Shown: piece after piece, positions 39,093 to 51,650 of the stretch | Position numbering within the stretch: position 1 is the first letter of the stretch | How the letters are laid out: each line of letters starts with the position of its first letter | NCBI GenBank assembly: GCA_963691705.1 | Contig: OY829544.1 | Location: 1,805,501 to 1,869,500, forward strand | Source: Viola odorata | Lineage: Eukaryota; Streptophyta; Magnoliopsida; Malpighiales; Violaceae | DNA length: 64,000 bases | Reading direction: 5' to 3' | Position numbers and translations under genes: made by a program | Notes under the pieces: model-generated | What the model was told of the DNA's origin: nothing | Database searches by the model: none | The model's input: the letters and a program-made list of their open reading frames with translations, nothing else

Positions 39093-39750
39093 ATACAGTA
39101 GGCTTAATTACTTGTTTACCCTTCATCTGTTGTTTTGTTGTTTTCATTTCCCGGTCAGAATACTAAATCTAGGATTTCGACCTGATCCATTGAATAAATG
39201 TTGTGCTTGAACATTTTTTTTTATATTATGATTTTTTTTTTATATTGGTGTGATTAGGATTTTTAATGATCTATGAAATATTTCCTTAATATTTTTAGTA
39301 ATGGTTCACTGTTTTAATAATCTTTAATTTTTGTGTTTAATATTCTGTCTAATATTTTTATTAATTTACTAGTATTATTACAGACTAAATTAACAAAAAA
39401 TTAATTAAAAAACAAGTCATGCTTCTTAGTAATCCCACTTAACTTTTTTAGCAAAAGACTAATTATATAAATTATAGACCGAATATATCTAATAAAATTA
39501 GGTATAAACGACTTTTTCATAAGCAGATGTAATCAGAAGTTACAAAGTACGAGTTATTTTTTGTCACTGATGAACCCACCACAAGATTCCAAAAAGGTTA
39601 AAATCAAGAGGGGACTTTATAATTTTTTACTTTATAGACCTAACAGCTGATCGTAACCGTTGATTCGCGTTCTCATTCTCGTAGGAGAGTGCACCTTTGA
39701 ACAAGCACTTTTCTTTTGTGGTCAGTGGTCTATGGCACTTTTCTCATTTC
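39093..39750. other. AT-rich intergenic DNA
   Basis: No coding frame or repeat with recognisable ends is visible. Confidence 0.4.
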
Positions 39751-39752
39751 TA

Positions 39753-40012
39753 CTCCCTCCGTCCCCAAAAAGATGTCTTTCTCGCATCCCAATATCCAGT
39801 AGGGAACGCATATCGAGGAGGCCGGATGAGGCACTATTTGACCCCAAAAAATTCTGTACTTTTTTTCGAACATACGTTAATCCTTAACGTACTTTCGAGA
39901 AAAAATTCGGGGCAAAATTGTCTCAAATAGTGACTGTTCCGGCCGTCTTAAGATACGTTCCGAAACAGTAAAAACAAATGCTAAAACGACATCCTTTTGG
40001 GGATGGAGGGAG
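39753..40012. mobile_element. Stowaway-like MITE, 260 bp
   Basis: The element begins CTCCCTCCGTCCCC and ends with the near-perfect inverted copy GGGGATGGAGGGAG. TA dinucleotides flank it (39751-39752 and 40013-40014). This terminus and TA target are those of Tc1/mariner-derived Stowaway elements. It has no coding capacity and sits about 100 bp before the second B3 gene. Confidence 0.9.
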
Positions 40013-40113
40013 TATAATACAGTAGTTGCATAGAAATCAACGAAATTACTATTTATTTTTATATATTATGGTCTCATTTTAAAGATTTTTCTGGCAAACT
40101 GATAAAACCATCA

Positions 40114-41788
40114 ATGTCAAAGACGGTGGGGTCAGATGGGTGTAGTTTTCCGGCGAGAAGAAGGTCTTGCATGTTCCACAAGTTGATGGTTGCTTCTATT
40201 CTTCAAGACAAGAAGCTGGTACGTACTTTACCTTCATTTTCTCTCTTTGCTGCTCTGTGTTTTGTTGCAGAGAAAATGAAATACAGTACTGTTTTGATGA
40301 AATCCCCATTTAGAAATTCGTTGTATGTGGTGAAATTTTAGACTGATAGGAGTGAAATTTAACTTGGCAAAAACCACGATACAAAATTTTGGACTGAATT
40401 GGGTATTGGGTACATTTGATTTTGGTATGATTTTTCTTGTTGATTCTAGGCATTTTGATCCACATATGAAAAATGGTAACTTTTGTATGATTGATGATAA
40501 AAAAAAGATGTGGAAATGATCAAACTTTGTTTGATTTTTGTGTGGCAACAGAAGATACCTGAGAAGTTTATCAAGAAGTATGGGAATGAGCTCTCTTCAA
40601 CTGCGACGATCACTGTACCGAACGGCCATATCTGGCTCGTAGAGCTGCAAGAAGTTGACAACAAGCTATGGTTTCAAAAGGGTTGGCATGAATTTGTAGA
40701 ACATTACTCTATCAATATTGGGTACTTTTTAGTCTTCAGATACGAAGGGAAATCAAATTTCAATGTGAACGTGTTCAACTTGGCGATTTCCGAGATAAAT
40801 TATCCATTGATTAGTCCTCCCGGTGGTGTGCAAGAACCCGATAGTGATTATAAAAGTCTAGTACTCTATAAGGAAGATAATTTGCAAGACGTAGCTGTCA
40901 CTGAAATCTTCAGTCCAGGCCTTGGATGCCTTACTTCTGTTTCATCAGGAAACGAGATTGGTGATGAGTACATCTATTACAATTGGCCTGAGTTTAGCTA
41001 CCATGGGACTAATACAGGGAAGCAGTTTAATGGCAGTGAGCTTATGAGTCTCACGGATGATATTGGCTTGCTCGGTCAGGCAGAACGAGGACCTAAAAGG
41101 AGGAGGAGGAGAAGACGGAAATCTGAAATCAGTAACGTCCTATGAAGTCTGTTTCCTCTTAATGCTATAGGTGAATTATTGCCTCTTTTTTTCACTTTTT
41201 CTTCACTGAAAATGCAGATAGAAGTGAGACTTTTGCCATAGACCACAAAAAACATATCTCCAATGTTTATTCAAGGAGGTGGAGAGATGTAACAGACGAA
41301 GAGAAGGACCAAACAATCCGTGCTGCTCACATGTTCAAATCCCATAATCCGTTTTTCAGGGTCACATTGCGGCCATCCTATGTCTATAGGGGATTTCTCC
41401 TGGTGAGCCCTCGAACTTGTAGGTTTGGCTTATTACATCATAGATTATTATTACTTTGAATAAGGTTTTGAAGTTTTGGTTAATGCAGCATGTCCCCACG
41501 AGTTTTGCTCGGGTTTATTTGAGAAACGTCGCAGGGCTCATCACGCTTGAAGGTTTAGATGGAAAACAATGGCAGGTTCGATGCGTTTACAAGGACAGGA
41601 AGGCTTGTTTTACCCAAGGCTGGCCAGGATTTGTATGGGAAAACAAGTTGGAAGAGGATGATGTTTGTGTATTCGAGTTGATGGATGCTAAAGACATTGT
41701 TCTAAAAGTTACCGTCTTTCGGGTCCTTGAAGATGCAGCACCGGTTGCTACTTACCGACTTGATGGTGGTGGAATCAATGTCAGATAA
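40114..41788 (+). CDS. REM/VRN1-like B3 protein, copy 2, 389 aa
   Basis: Exons 40114-40218, 40552-41131, 41218-41402 and 41489-41788 sum to 1170 nt in frame. An N-terminal extension (MSKTVGSDGCSFPARRRS) precedes CMFHKLMVASILQDKKL. The first B3 domain includes KIPEKFIKKYGNELSSTATI and KGWHEFVEHYSINIGYFLVF. The linker ends in a strong basic patch, RGPKRRRRRRRKSE, a likely nuclear signal. The second B3 domain includes HVPTSFARVYLRNVAG, DGKQWQVRCVYKDRK and EEDDVCVFELMDAK. Splice phases are the same as in the other three copies. A later in-frame Met (MFHKL, residue 20) is an alternative start matching the shorter N-terminus of copy 1. Its target genes are unknown. Confidence 0.86.
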
Positions 41789-42538
41789 AAACTTGCAAAA
41801 ATCTATCAGGTTGCAGCAACTATTATACCAGTCTTGTTAGTGGTTCCATGTTTAAGTGGTGGATTAGTGATAAAACTGCTCTGCATTTTGCAATTTGTGA
41901 ATATTAAACAATTCGAGCATCATGTGTTAAATATGTTCTCAGTGATTAATGTTCCAGCTTTAACATAAGCTTGTAGTTATGCTTCTGCTCCCAATCCATC
42001 ATCCACCATTAACATCTTAAGCATTTTATTCCTAGAATAAAATGATTTTTTTAATGCAATTTCATCAAAATTGAATAAATCTTAATTTCTTAACACTCTA
42101 TCACGATAACAGATCCATGTTCAATAATATGGTCAAACGATCTTGAAGTCCATATCCATATATATAATCATGATTTTCTCTTTATTTCTACTTTCTAGCT
42201 TATGTTTCAAGGTCGAGATCAGATTCTTGGTAAACTTTGCATATACATTCTTCTACTTCTGCTTCCAATCCTGTAACCCCTACCAAAAGGAAAACTTTAT
42301 AACTCGACATATTTTTTCTTAGGCATAAAATGTGCTTTATTTTGAATATTTTTTCTATTATTTTTTTCTTTTTATACGGAGTATTATAATGGAACACGTG
42401 AGCACATGAAGTTTGAGAGTTTGCCACCTGGATTGTGAAAAGAGTAAAGTTCTTGCGTTGTCTAAAGTTGAAACAGGCGGAGAGTGAGTTTAGTCAGCCA
42501 CCATAGCTGTTGCCTGTTGGTTCTTTCTACGAAATCAA
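41789..42538. other. intergenic region between B3 copies 2 and 3
   Basis: Holds the 3' UTR of copy 2 and the promoter of copy 3. No other gene is visible. Confidence 0.4.
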
Positions 42539-44070
42539 ATGGCTCGCGGACGGAAAGCCCAAGTAGGATCAAGCTGTAGTCAACGCCGGCGCCGGCGGTC
42601 TTTTTCTCCTGTTGCCGAGACCAGACATTTCTTCAAGATAATTCTTCCGAGTACATTGCATGACAAGAAGCTGGTAATTCAATCATATGATCAGATCAAT
42701 TAGTAACTCTATTTATTTCATGCATGCATTCAACTATAGTTGATTGATTTCTTTAAACATAATCTTTGATTTCTGTGATTCTGGTCACCTAATTAACTTA
42801 GTTTTTTATGACATTCAGAGGATTCCATATAAATTTGCAGCCAACTTTGGTGATGATCTTTCTAGGGTTGCGAGAGTTGTTGATCCCAATGGTCGTGTTT
42901 GGAAAATTGGATTAAGAAGAGCTCAAAACAACATTTGGTTTCATGGCGGTTGGCAAAAATTTGTAGAGCATCATTCAATCCATCACGGGTATGTTCTAGT
43001 TTTTAGGTATAGAGGGTCCTCCAATTTCAGCGTTCTCATATTTGATCGGACTGCTTGTGAGATTCAATGTCAGGGGCCTCTTAATTTTGGTGAGAAAAGC
43101 TCATCTTTCCATGAAAATGAAGAGGGAGATGATGTCCCTGTTGAAACCATGGGTCCCAAGACTTCATCTTTAGATTGTAGTGGGGCTGATGATTCGAAGA
43201 GCGGAGGCTTTAGTATTGGTGGTGCGAATAAAGGGGAATCTAGTAAAAAACATAATCTTTGGACACGGACGGATCAGGGGATGGAGAAGAGGCAGAGATC
43301 AGGCATAAATTCCCACTGGGAAAGCCCTAATACTGAGCACCGAAATGACAAGAGGAGCAAAAAATGTGTTGAGGAAGAGAATGTTGCGATGATAGATTCA
43401 GATGGTGCTGATGAAAATGAAGGCCTGGAGAAAGGTAGTTTCAAGACTAATTTTTTATGGGTTTTTTTGTAATTAGTCTGATGGTCTTTGTAAAGATGTG
43501 TTTATGCGATTTGTATTTATAATTAGCGGATGCATTTGATTGCAGGAGGTGACGAGGAAATTGCAGAATGCGAGGAATATTTAGATGTTCATTCTGGTGG
43601 ATTCGCGAGTGCAATGCAGCATAGCAAGAGAGCAATTCATGCTGCCAGGATGTTCAGGCCTAAATGTCCTTCTTTCATGGTTCTTATGAGGCCGTATAAT
43701 GATCAAAAAGTGGTAAGCCTTCGTTATTGATTTGGAAATTTTAAGTTTCACAATGTAGTTTCAATTCAATTCCGTGACAATTTTTGGGCAGTCTGTGCCT
43801 GCTGAATTTGCTAGAAGGTATATGGAAGAGGTTTCTCAGCACATTAGAGTTCATGTTTCTGATGGGCGAGAGTGGCCTGTTCGAATCAGTAAGCCTGACC
43901 AGAGGACACTGACTTTGGCAAAGGGTTGGAATGGATTTTTCCGGGAAAACAATTTAGAGGAAGGAGATGTGTGCGTCTTTGAGCTGATCAGGGACAAGAA
44001 ACTTTCGCTGAAAGTTACAATATTTCGCACAGTTGAAGATGATGGACCTATAAGCCAACTTTTTTCCTAG
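42539..44070 (+). CDS. REM/VRN1-like B3 protein, copy 3, 398 aa
   Basis: Exons 42539-42673, 42819-43434, 43546-43712 and 43792-44070 sum to 1197 nt in frame. The N-terminus is basic (MARGRKAQVGSSCSQRRRRR) before HFFKIILPSTLHDKKL. The first B3 domain has RIPYKFAANFGDDLSRVARV and GGWQKFVEHHSIHHGYVLVF. The linker is acidic and Ser-rich. A conserved lead-in (RAIHAARMFRPKCPSFMVLM) precedes the second B3 domain, with SVPAEFARRYMEEVSQ, SDGREWPVRISKPD and [14 protein letters not shown]. It shares with copy 4 the start MAR(R/G), the linker layout and FSVLIFDRT(A/G)CEIQC in the first domain, so these two look like the most recent duplicates. The 3' region around 44227 has a CTTGCAG acceptor-like site, perhaps a 3' UTR intron. 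Confidence 0.87.
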
Positions 44071-44569
44071 AAGCATTCAATCGGTACCTCTCCATTTGTT
44101 TTTTTGCATGATATGTAGTATGATTATATGATCTTGAATTGTGCAATGGGATGCAGTCGTGAAATGTCAATGTTTCGGCGAGTCCGAACTAGTGGCATTA
44201 ACTTTTCTGATTTCTCTCACTTGCAGATGGCCAATTTGGCTCTTTTGTGAGCAGCTCCGAGGAATGTAGATGAAGACCTCAACCCAAAGATCCTGGTACT
44301 CAATTTTTGTGTTTTATTATGTAGCTGGCAAATGAAGTTATCAGTTATGTATGTAGCTGTAACGGATTCTCCACTTCAATCGGTTTTCGTTTCTCCTTTT
44401 TTTTTTCTTTTTTTTTTTCAATACAAACTTTCATTAACAAAAGACTTGTAGAATAATAACAGTTGCACAAATTGCAATATATTCTAGGACATGAAAAATT
44501 ACTAATAAACTGCTACATAAGAATATAACTTTTACTTAAATGATCTGATCCAGGCGCACAGCCATGTCA

Positions 44570-47420
44570 CTATGTGCCTGTTTGGCATTCTGGTTTGGTA
44601 CCAGAAAGTTGGTTACCAAAACCAGAATGCCAATATTTGTGTTTGGTAATCAAAATTTTAAACCAACTTCTAAAAAAGTTGGTTTAAAAAACCAAAGAAA
44701 ATGGGGTAGAAGTCACCGGATGTGAAGGGTCCAGTTGACAGAACCATTGGTTTGAAGAAAACACGGAACCGAGAAACCATTTTAATGAATTTTCCTAAAC
44801 CCAAAAATACCCTCATCTCTTATGCCCACGATTGCAAGATTTTTCATTTGAGCCCTAATTCATCTTCTCTTCGCCTCACGCAGCCGCTCCTTCATCCCGT
44901 GGCCGATCTTCTTCTTCTTCGCCGTTGTAGCAGCCTCACGCCGGCCTTCTTCCTCCAGCCGATCTCCTCCATCCGATCTCCTTCCTCTCCATCCAAAGTC
45001 GTCCTCTCCCTCGACCCCCTCAGCCCGATTTCCTTGTTTTCTCCATCCCGATCCGACCCCTCTTCTCTTCAGGTTTGTATCCGAAATCCGGATCCCGATT
45101 TCCTTGTTTTTTAATGTTTTGCAATACACACTATTAACTCTTGATATGGGTGCTTGTTGATGTATTTGTTTGTCTTTTAATTCTAATGATTTTGATTATT
45201 GTGTTGCTGGCCAGAATTTTTGGGGTTTTTTCTGGATTAATAGTTTGATAAATTTGGGATTTTTTGCTCGATAATGATATAGCTTGTGAAACATGCTTTG
45301 AAAGCCACTATTGATGTTGCTCGATAATGGTTCTTTGTTATTCAGAGTCTGCATTTGTACTGAAATGCTTCCGTTATTTAATTTTTCTGTCATCTTGGTT
45401 TGATAAGGTCTATTAATTATGCAAATGGGCAAGTATTAATGAAAATCATCCTCTCCCATCCTTATATTGCTTCCTATATAATTTGTACTCTCTCCATAAT
45501 CATGTTTCCATGTATTGTTGTTGTGAAGGGAGTTTATTGAATGGACATTTCCTTCACCTTGTTATTCCTACATAATTCAAGTCACCTGAACCGTCGTTCT
45601 GGAGTTCCAATTACTTGGAATTTCTGTCCCTGTAATTTTGGTGTTAGCATTTTATTAATAGAAAGCGACATCCTTGGAGTTTTTTTTTATACATAGGCTA
45701 ACACCATGAGATTGTTTTCTGGTTGCTGTCTGTAAATAAACAACGGTAATTATTACAAGCTGAAAACAGCGGGATTCTCATGTATTTTGTTGTCTTTGTT
45801 CTGAAAAAAAGGAAAAAAATCAGAAGTAAATAAATTGTTAGGCTCATGTGATTGATAGCACCAGTGATTCAATAGATGGTTGATGGTTAATATGTATGAT
45901 GTGGAAACTAGGCCAGTGAAGGAAGGGTTTATTGTTTTTGTTTTCTTCACATTAGAGAAAGGGTGTTGTAGAGGCTTCAACAATTAAGTATTCAGGTGAT
46001 TTCAAATTTGAGGTCTATAACTGACTGAAACTTCACATAAATCCTTTTTTATTGGAATCACTTGTGTTTTCAACTTTCATTTGAAGTCTTTTTTGTTTGG
46101 TTTCCCTTTTCATCAGAGAAGAAAATGGGGGTAGGTTTTTGAAATGTGAATTTGTGAAGTGCTATCTGTCTGCGGTGATGCATAAGTTATCTTCAGTTCT
46201 TCCTACTATATAAAACTGGTATATAGCTATGAAAGTTGCTGGCAAATATGATGCCCATGAGATGGCATTTATGATAGCATGTGCAGGTGCTGCAGAACAA
46301 GCGATGATCAGAATTGATTTCTATACGAGTATCTAGACCACGTTGACATTTATCATGAATCAAAAGTTGGTTAGGTGTTACTTGGGCTAACAGTGCACTA
46401 GATTAAAGTAACAAATAGTGTTGAAGGCAGAATCAGTGGCATTGCATTTATTCTTTTTCTAGTGATTTATTTTTTGATCAAGCATCGTCATGGACGGAAT
46501 TATTGTAAAATTATTCATTCAAATAAATTCATTTGTTTGGACCGGTGACTATATATCTTGTATACGCAGTGTGATTGGTCATGCTTTACATACACAGCTC
46601 CATCCTCTCGGAAAGAAACAGCCACTGCTTCCCTTGTTTGGCTGGTGAATATCTGATGGTGATATATATTTAATATACTTTTTTTCCTTTTTGAGTTAAG
46701 GAAACTATATTATTTTAGGGATTAGAGCTGTAGAATTTTACGATGAGAATGGATTGAAATCGCCAATATTGTATTGTGGTTTTTTCTACTGGTTAAATAA
46801 ACAAGGCCTACGGCAATTTTGGCAAATTTGTAAATTAATATATTTTACTTCACTAAAAACATAAATATTTTTTTTCATAGGATCAAATTGTAAATTAGAG
46901 GCACTAACTTCAATTTAGCTCTTTTATTTAACAACTTTATTATAACAAATCCAAAAATTGTAGCATAATTTTTTATCATAAATAAAATGTTACTTATTTG
47001 TTTACCAAAATATATTGATTAAAAATATCTATATAGAGTTTACAAAACTTTTAATATAATGCTTTAAACCATGGTATTAATAATTTATATTTTTTATGAC
47101 ATTAATAAATTTAATTTATTTATGATATTAGATAAATATTAAATTATAAATAAATTGATTAAAAACATATAAAGATACTAAAAATATTAATTCTAACACT
47201 TGAAATGAATTATGCCTTTTATGGTCATTTTACATTCCAACCATAGTTTTAAAACAGTTTTTACCAAACACCAGAAACAACTTCTGGGTTTCCCCACACA
47301 ACTTTTAACAAACATTTACCAAACAGCAAACTCTGTTCTGAAAAAGTCAGAAACTGACTTTTTTCCACTCAACTTTTTTCCACTCAACTTTTTTCCACCA
47401 AACCGGAATTCCAAACAGGC
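44570..47420. mobile_element. non-autonomous hAT-like element, about 2.85 kb
   Basis: An 8 bp direct repeat, CCATGTCA, flanks it at 44562-44569 and 47421-47428. The ends carry inverted repeats: TGCCTGTTTGGCATTCTGG on the left and, read inward, GCCTGTTTGGAATTCCGG on the right. An 8 bp duplication fits hAT elements; the TIR resembles other plant families too, so the superfamily is tentative. There is no transposase. The left 500 bp hold a GC-richer block (44860-45080) followed by a donor-like CAGGTTTGTA, like the 5' UTR or first exon of a captured host gene. The interior after 45130 shows nothing I can name. Confidence 0.65.
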
Positions 47421-47459
47421 CCATGTCAGGTGGGCTTATGCAAAGCTTATTCCAAAAGG

Positions 47460-48205
47460 ATGTAGCTTTTCCTTTGTGATCTGATCGGGTGTGATGATTC
47501 TCCCAATCTCCGACTAAACCTATCCGGAAGAAATGGGAATTTTTTATGACATAGTTTGAACTACATTTGCTCTTTTGTTAACCTCGAAATTGCTCAAATT
47601 TTGGAAACTACAGAGCCTATAACAATTTCTTCAGCCACACCCTCGCTCTCTTCCTGGGACGAAAAGGGCTTACCAAGAAACTCGCCCAATCTATTAACAT
47701 GAACTAAAGGCGCCTTTTTCATGTCCCCAAAAGGGTCCGAATTCCGTCGCAGAACAATTGGAATGCTTCTTGCAGCAAAATGGGTGGCAGTTCTTTGGGT
47801 CTCAAATTCAATGACTTAATGAAAAGCCATTTGGAAACAAGAACATCTTATGGGTCACGGCAAATGTAAACAAACCGGGAGCCGGAGGAAAGTACAGGCT
47901 CTGGAAATAAAGAGTAAGGGACGTGGGTATCGAAGATGCGAGGGGAAGGCATTGTTTCAAGAAGATGAATTGACTCGTCTTGGGAAATGAGTATCTCCAA
48001 AAATGGAACCAAATCATGTGGGTTAGTGGTGATCAGAGGGCGTGAGGCAGTATCTAGTGGTGCCGCATTTTGGAGAGGTTGCCAAGATGATATCCGTCGG
48101 TTTATGCCAAAAGGTGTGATCTTGAACGAAAACGACACCCTTGACAGAACATGAAGGAACCCAGAAGCCAGTCTTTTTCTTTGAGTAGAGTTGGCATTGT
48201 TTCAT
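47460..48205 (-). pseudogene. cytosolic sulfotransferase (SOT) pseudogene
   Basis: Reading the minus strand from 48205: GFWVPSCSVKGVVFVQDHTF, then PTDIILATSPKCGTT, the PAPS-binding loop that is normally PKSGTTWLK and here is altered and followed by a frameshift. In the next frame come RPLITTNPHDLVPFLEILI, MPSPRIFDTHVPYSL and GSRFVYICRDP, the conserved core. After 47848 another frame shift and stops break the C-terminal part, although HFFRIGLVGDWENH, the end motif, is still visible at about 47500. No start Met with a normal N-terminus is seen. Plant SOTs move a sulfonate from PAPS to small hydroxylated molecules; this copy cannot. The hAT-like element ends just beyond its 3' end and may have cut it. 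Confidence 0.8.
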
Positions 48206-48399
48206 CGTACTTGTTCGTGAAAATTTTGTTTCTCTTCTTGCTCAGATTGTGCCATGGGAACAAAATTGTTTCTCCTATTTTCCATTTCTTGCTGCTGATA
48301 CGAGTTTATGCAGCTATGGATTTATTACTGATGTACTTTTGCGTAGTTGCAATTATTATAACCGAAGCCAATATCGTCGTCTTACTGTTGTCGCCGTAG

Positions 48400-49185
48400 A
48401 CTGTATGTAGACGCTAAGAACAATTATTATATACCTGTCCTTTCCTTTCAATTAAAACGGCAGGCCGGCCAGCATTTGGAAACTCAACTGAGGAAGCGCC
48501 GGCACTAGTTGCTAATGATTGCTTGTTATGTCACGCATGACAATTTGTTGGAGTAACAAAAGAGTTTTATTTGAGTTAGCTAGTACATTGGGTTCACGCA
48601 TTGTTATCATGGATCTCATTAGGTTGGTTTTCTGATAAATAACGTGATTTTCTATTTAGACTAAAAAAATAATAATAAATTTAAAGAAAAAATCTACGTC
48701 ATCAATTAACGCTAATAATGTGTCATTTAAACACCAAAAAATCTGATATGTCAGAGGTAAAAAATTACAAAAGGTTAGCAAAGTGCATAATAAATTAATT
48801 TCACTTCAGAGTGCATAGTCTATACTATCATTAACTCTAATCACAATGTAAAAGGATCAAATCAACCAAGTGTTTAAGAAGCCTTGACCACACCCCAACC
48901 AATGCTTTCTCACAGGATGTTTTTACTTTATCACTTGGGCCTTTTAGAATGGCCCAGGAAACAAGACCCAGTCAAAGTGTGGCCCAGTCAAAAGGTCAAT
49001 ATCAAAGAGGATAAAAAAGTTTGACTTTTTTACTGTTCTTCTTCAGTTCTCATGTCGACAATGAATATGAGATTGTTGTTTACCTTTTTCTCTGATTTAA
49101 TTTGATTTTGGAAGAGGAGAGCAGGACCCAACACGTCAAAACAAGAATGTAGCATGATGCGCCACCTGGATAACCTATTAGTACA
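48400..49185. other. intergenic region upstream of B3 copy 4
   Basis: AT-rich, no coding frame or repeat recognised; the last 300 bp are probably promoter. Confidence 0.4.
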
Positions 49186-49193
49186 TATAAAAG
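49186..49193 (+). promoter_or_regulatory. TATA box of B3 copy 4
   Basis: TATAAAAG lies 45 bp before the ATG at 49238. With the usual 25-35 bp spacing the transcript would start near 49217-49225, giving a very short leader. An ATG at 49226 in another frame precedes the main start. Confidence 0.5.
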
Positions 49194-49237
49194 CAGAGGC
49201 AAGGGTGTTGTTCGTCTTCTCACAATGCTAAAACTCA

Positions 49238-51032
49238 ATGGCTCGCCGGAGTATAGCCGGACCAAGTGGGTTTCGCCGGCGGAGCCCACAACCTCCGGCA
49301 GAAAGGCCATTGCAGCATTTCGTCAGGATAATCCAACGGAGTAACTTGCAAGACAAGAAGCTGGTACTTTTCATATCATTCTCTGTCTATCTATTTACCT
49401 CTTCCCCTTGAATATTGCTCTTGTAAACTGTAATTTGGGTTTACTCTTTTCAGCTATTTTGTTCTTGATTGCTTATTTAATTAGATTATTGCATGTAGAT
49501 TATTCTGTAAAGGGTTTGCTCTTGAACTGTCTAGTGTCTACCACTGTAGTTGTTCTGTTGTTAATGGTCTTGAAATTAATCTGATAGACTTTAATTACTC
49601 CTCAAAATTAGAAAGAAATAATACTTTTGATATACTCTTCAAGAAATCTAATGCATTAATTTGTAGAAGAACATTAGTGGAAATGGAATGTCATCAATTT
49701 AAGGGCTAAAGAGAATCACTTCAATTTGAGGAAATGTTGTTGCTTCATAGATAGTTGCCTAATGATCAATTGATTTACCTGCAGAGGCTTCCAAAGAACT
49801 TTGTCAAGAAATATGGGGATGAACTTTGTGAAGAAGCTGAAGTTGTTGGTCCTCAGGGCCGTTCTTGGCGAATGCGACTGACCAGAGATGAGAACCGCAT
49901 TTGGTTTGATGGTGGCTGGGGAGCGTTTATGAAGCATCATTCGATCAATGAGGGGTATCTTTTTGTCTTCAGGTATAAGGGTTCCTCCAATTTCAGTGTT
50001 CTCATCTTTGATAGGACTGGTTGTGAAATTCAGTGTTCAAGCTCTGGACCTACAAGTGGTGATGATATTAGAAGCGGCGAGAGTGGCTCTTTACATGACG
50101 ATTCTGATGAATTTTTTGAAATTTTGGATCCCAAAATCTCGACTTCCCATGGTGGAGCATTAAAAAATGGTGTTTGTTATGAAGATGGAAGTAAAGGAGA
50201 ATGTAGTAAAAGGAAGGATCCATTGTCAAAGAAGACGAAATTGCTTAGTGGGAGGGTTGGTTCACAGGAGAACCCAAGTTTGGATCACAGAAACGGCAGA
50301 AGGAGCGAAAAACGTGTTAAGGAAGTGAAGCTTGATATGAAGGATTCAGATGATTCCAATGAATCAAGAAAAGGAATGTTGGGCAAACATGGAATGTCTA
50401 GCTCACCTGCTGCATTGTTTAATGAAACCAAGAAGAAAGGTAGTTTTAAGCTACAATTCCTAGGCTTTTTATATTACTTTGCATTATGAGTTTTATTTGT
50501 TTGATTCGTAGATCCATCGAGTGAAGAAGAAAATGAGAAACCTGAGGAATACATAGAAACCACAGTGAGTGGATTCTCAAAGGCATCCCCAAAAAGCAAG
50601 AGTGCAATTCATGCTGCCAGAATGTTGAAGCCTAAAAATCCCTCTTTCATGGTTTTGTTGAGGCCCCACCATTTTTACAACAATCATGTGGTAAGGCGTC
50701 ATACAATTTTGACAGTGCTCACTGTCTGTGAGGAGTATTATCTCATATTTTAAATTTTCTTGTTTTTGCAGAATGTGCCTGCTGGTTTTGCTACTAAGTA
50801 TATGACTGGAGCTCATAAGTATGTTAGACTTCAGATTTCTGATGGGAGACAGTGGCCGCTGAGGGTTATTAGGACGGAGCGTAACCATACATCTTTAGGA
50901 AAGGGATGGCATGAATTTTTCAGGGAAAACGATTTGCAGGAAGGAGACGTCTGCGTCTTCGAGTTGATCAAGAACAAGACTTTAGTGCTTGAAGTTTCGA
51001 TATTCCGTGCGGTTGAAGATAGTTCCACTTGA
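49238..51032 (+). CDS. REM/VRN1-like B3 protein, copy 4, 406 aa
   Basis: Exons 49238-49363, 49785-50439, 50512-50690 and 50772-51032 sum to 1221 nt in frame. It starts MARRSIAGPSGFRRRSPQPP, then LQHFVRIIQRSNLQDKKL. The first B3 domain has RLPKNFVKKYGDELCEEAEV, GGWGAFMKHHSINEGYLFVF and FSVLIFDRTGCEIQC. The linker has Ser/Lys-rich stretches. The lead-in KSAIHAARMLKPKNPSFMVL is shared with copy 3. The second B3 domain has NVPAGFATKYMTGAHKYVRL, SDGRQWPLRVIRTE and [14 protein letters not shown]. Its transcript end region is bounded by Helitron H2, inserted about 240 bp after the stop codon, so 3' UTR truncation is possible. As for the other copies, function is inferred from family only: a nuclear DNA-binding protein. 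Confidence 0.87.
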
Positions 51033-51269
51033 ATTGACACTATGTAAATAAGCAACTGTTTGATTGCTTAGGCTTCATCTCCACCTACACTATCAGGTAA
51101 ATATATTCTGATTATGATCGTTTCAACAACTTAGAATTGATGATTTTGCTCTCACCAACGATTCATCTTTTTCGTATGCAGCGGAAATGGGTTGTAGAAA
51201 GAAGCAGTCCACAAAAACTATGTCAATAGCAGGGAATGATAAATTCTGGCTTGTCCTTTTTCTGTATAC

Positions 51270-51301
51270 TAGGTAGTTGGGGCACGTGCGTTGCACGTGC
51301 G
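51270..51301 (-). other. intact 3' terminal hairpin of H2
   Basis: GCACGTGC (51283-51290), a 3 nt loop, and GCACGTGC (51294-51301) form a perfect 8 bp stem. Nine bases lie between it and CTAG, the standard Helitron 3' arrangement. Confidence 0.88.
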
Positions 51302-51650
51302 GCAATCTTTTATATAAAATTAAATTATTTAATATATATATTATTTATAAATTAATTTTGGTCATTTGAAATATATAAAGCCACTATTTAAATATTGTTC
51401 TAAAGTTATATAATTGAACATATAAATTATTTAGCATATTAATAATAAGTATTAATAGAAAATATAGCTTAATAGTATTTAAATATTGTTCTAAGGTCAT
51501 ATAATCGAACATATAAATTATTAAGCATACTAATAATAAGTATTAATAGAAGATATAGCTTAATAATATTTAAATATTATTCTAAAGTATTATAACCAAC
51601 CATATAAATTGTTAAACACACTAATAATAATTATTAATTATAAAGCGTTT

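Noticed and set aside
44722..45129. 130-codon plus-strand and 89-codon minus-strand frames in the hAT-like element
   Set aside because: Ser/Pro/Leu-rich low-complexity translations of a UTR-like block; no recognised domain and a donor site ends it.
48151..48399. Plus-strand 82-codon hydrophobic frame
   Set aside because: It overlaps the sulfotransferase relic in antisense and continues into AT-rich DNA with no supporting start context.
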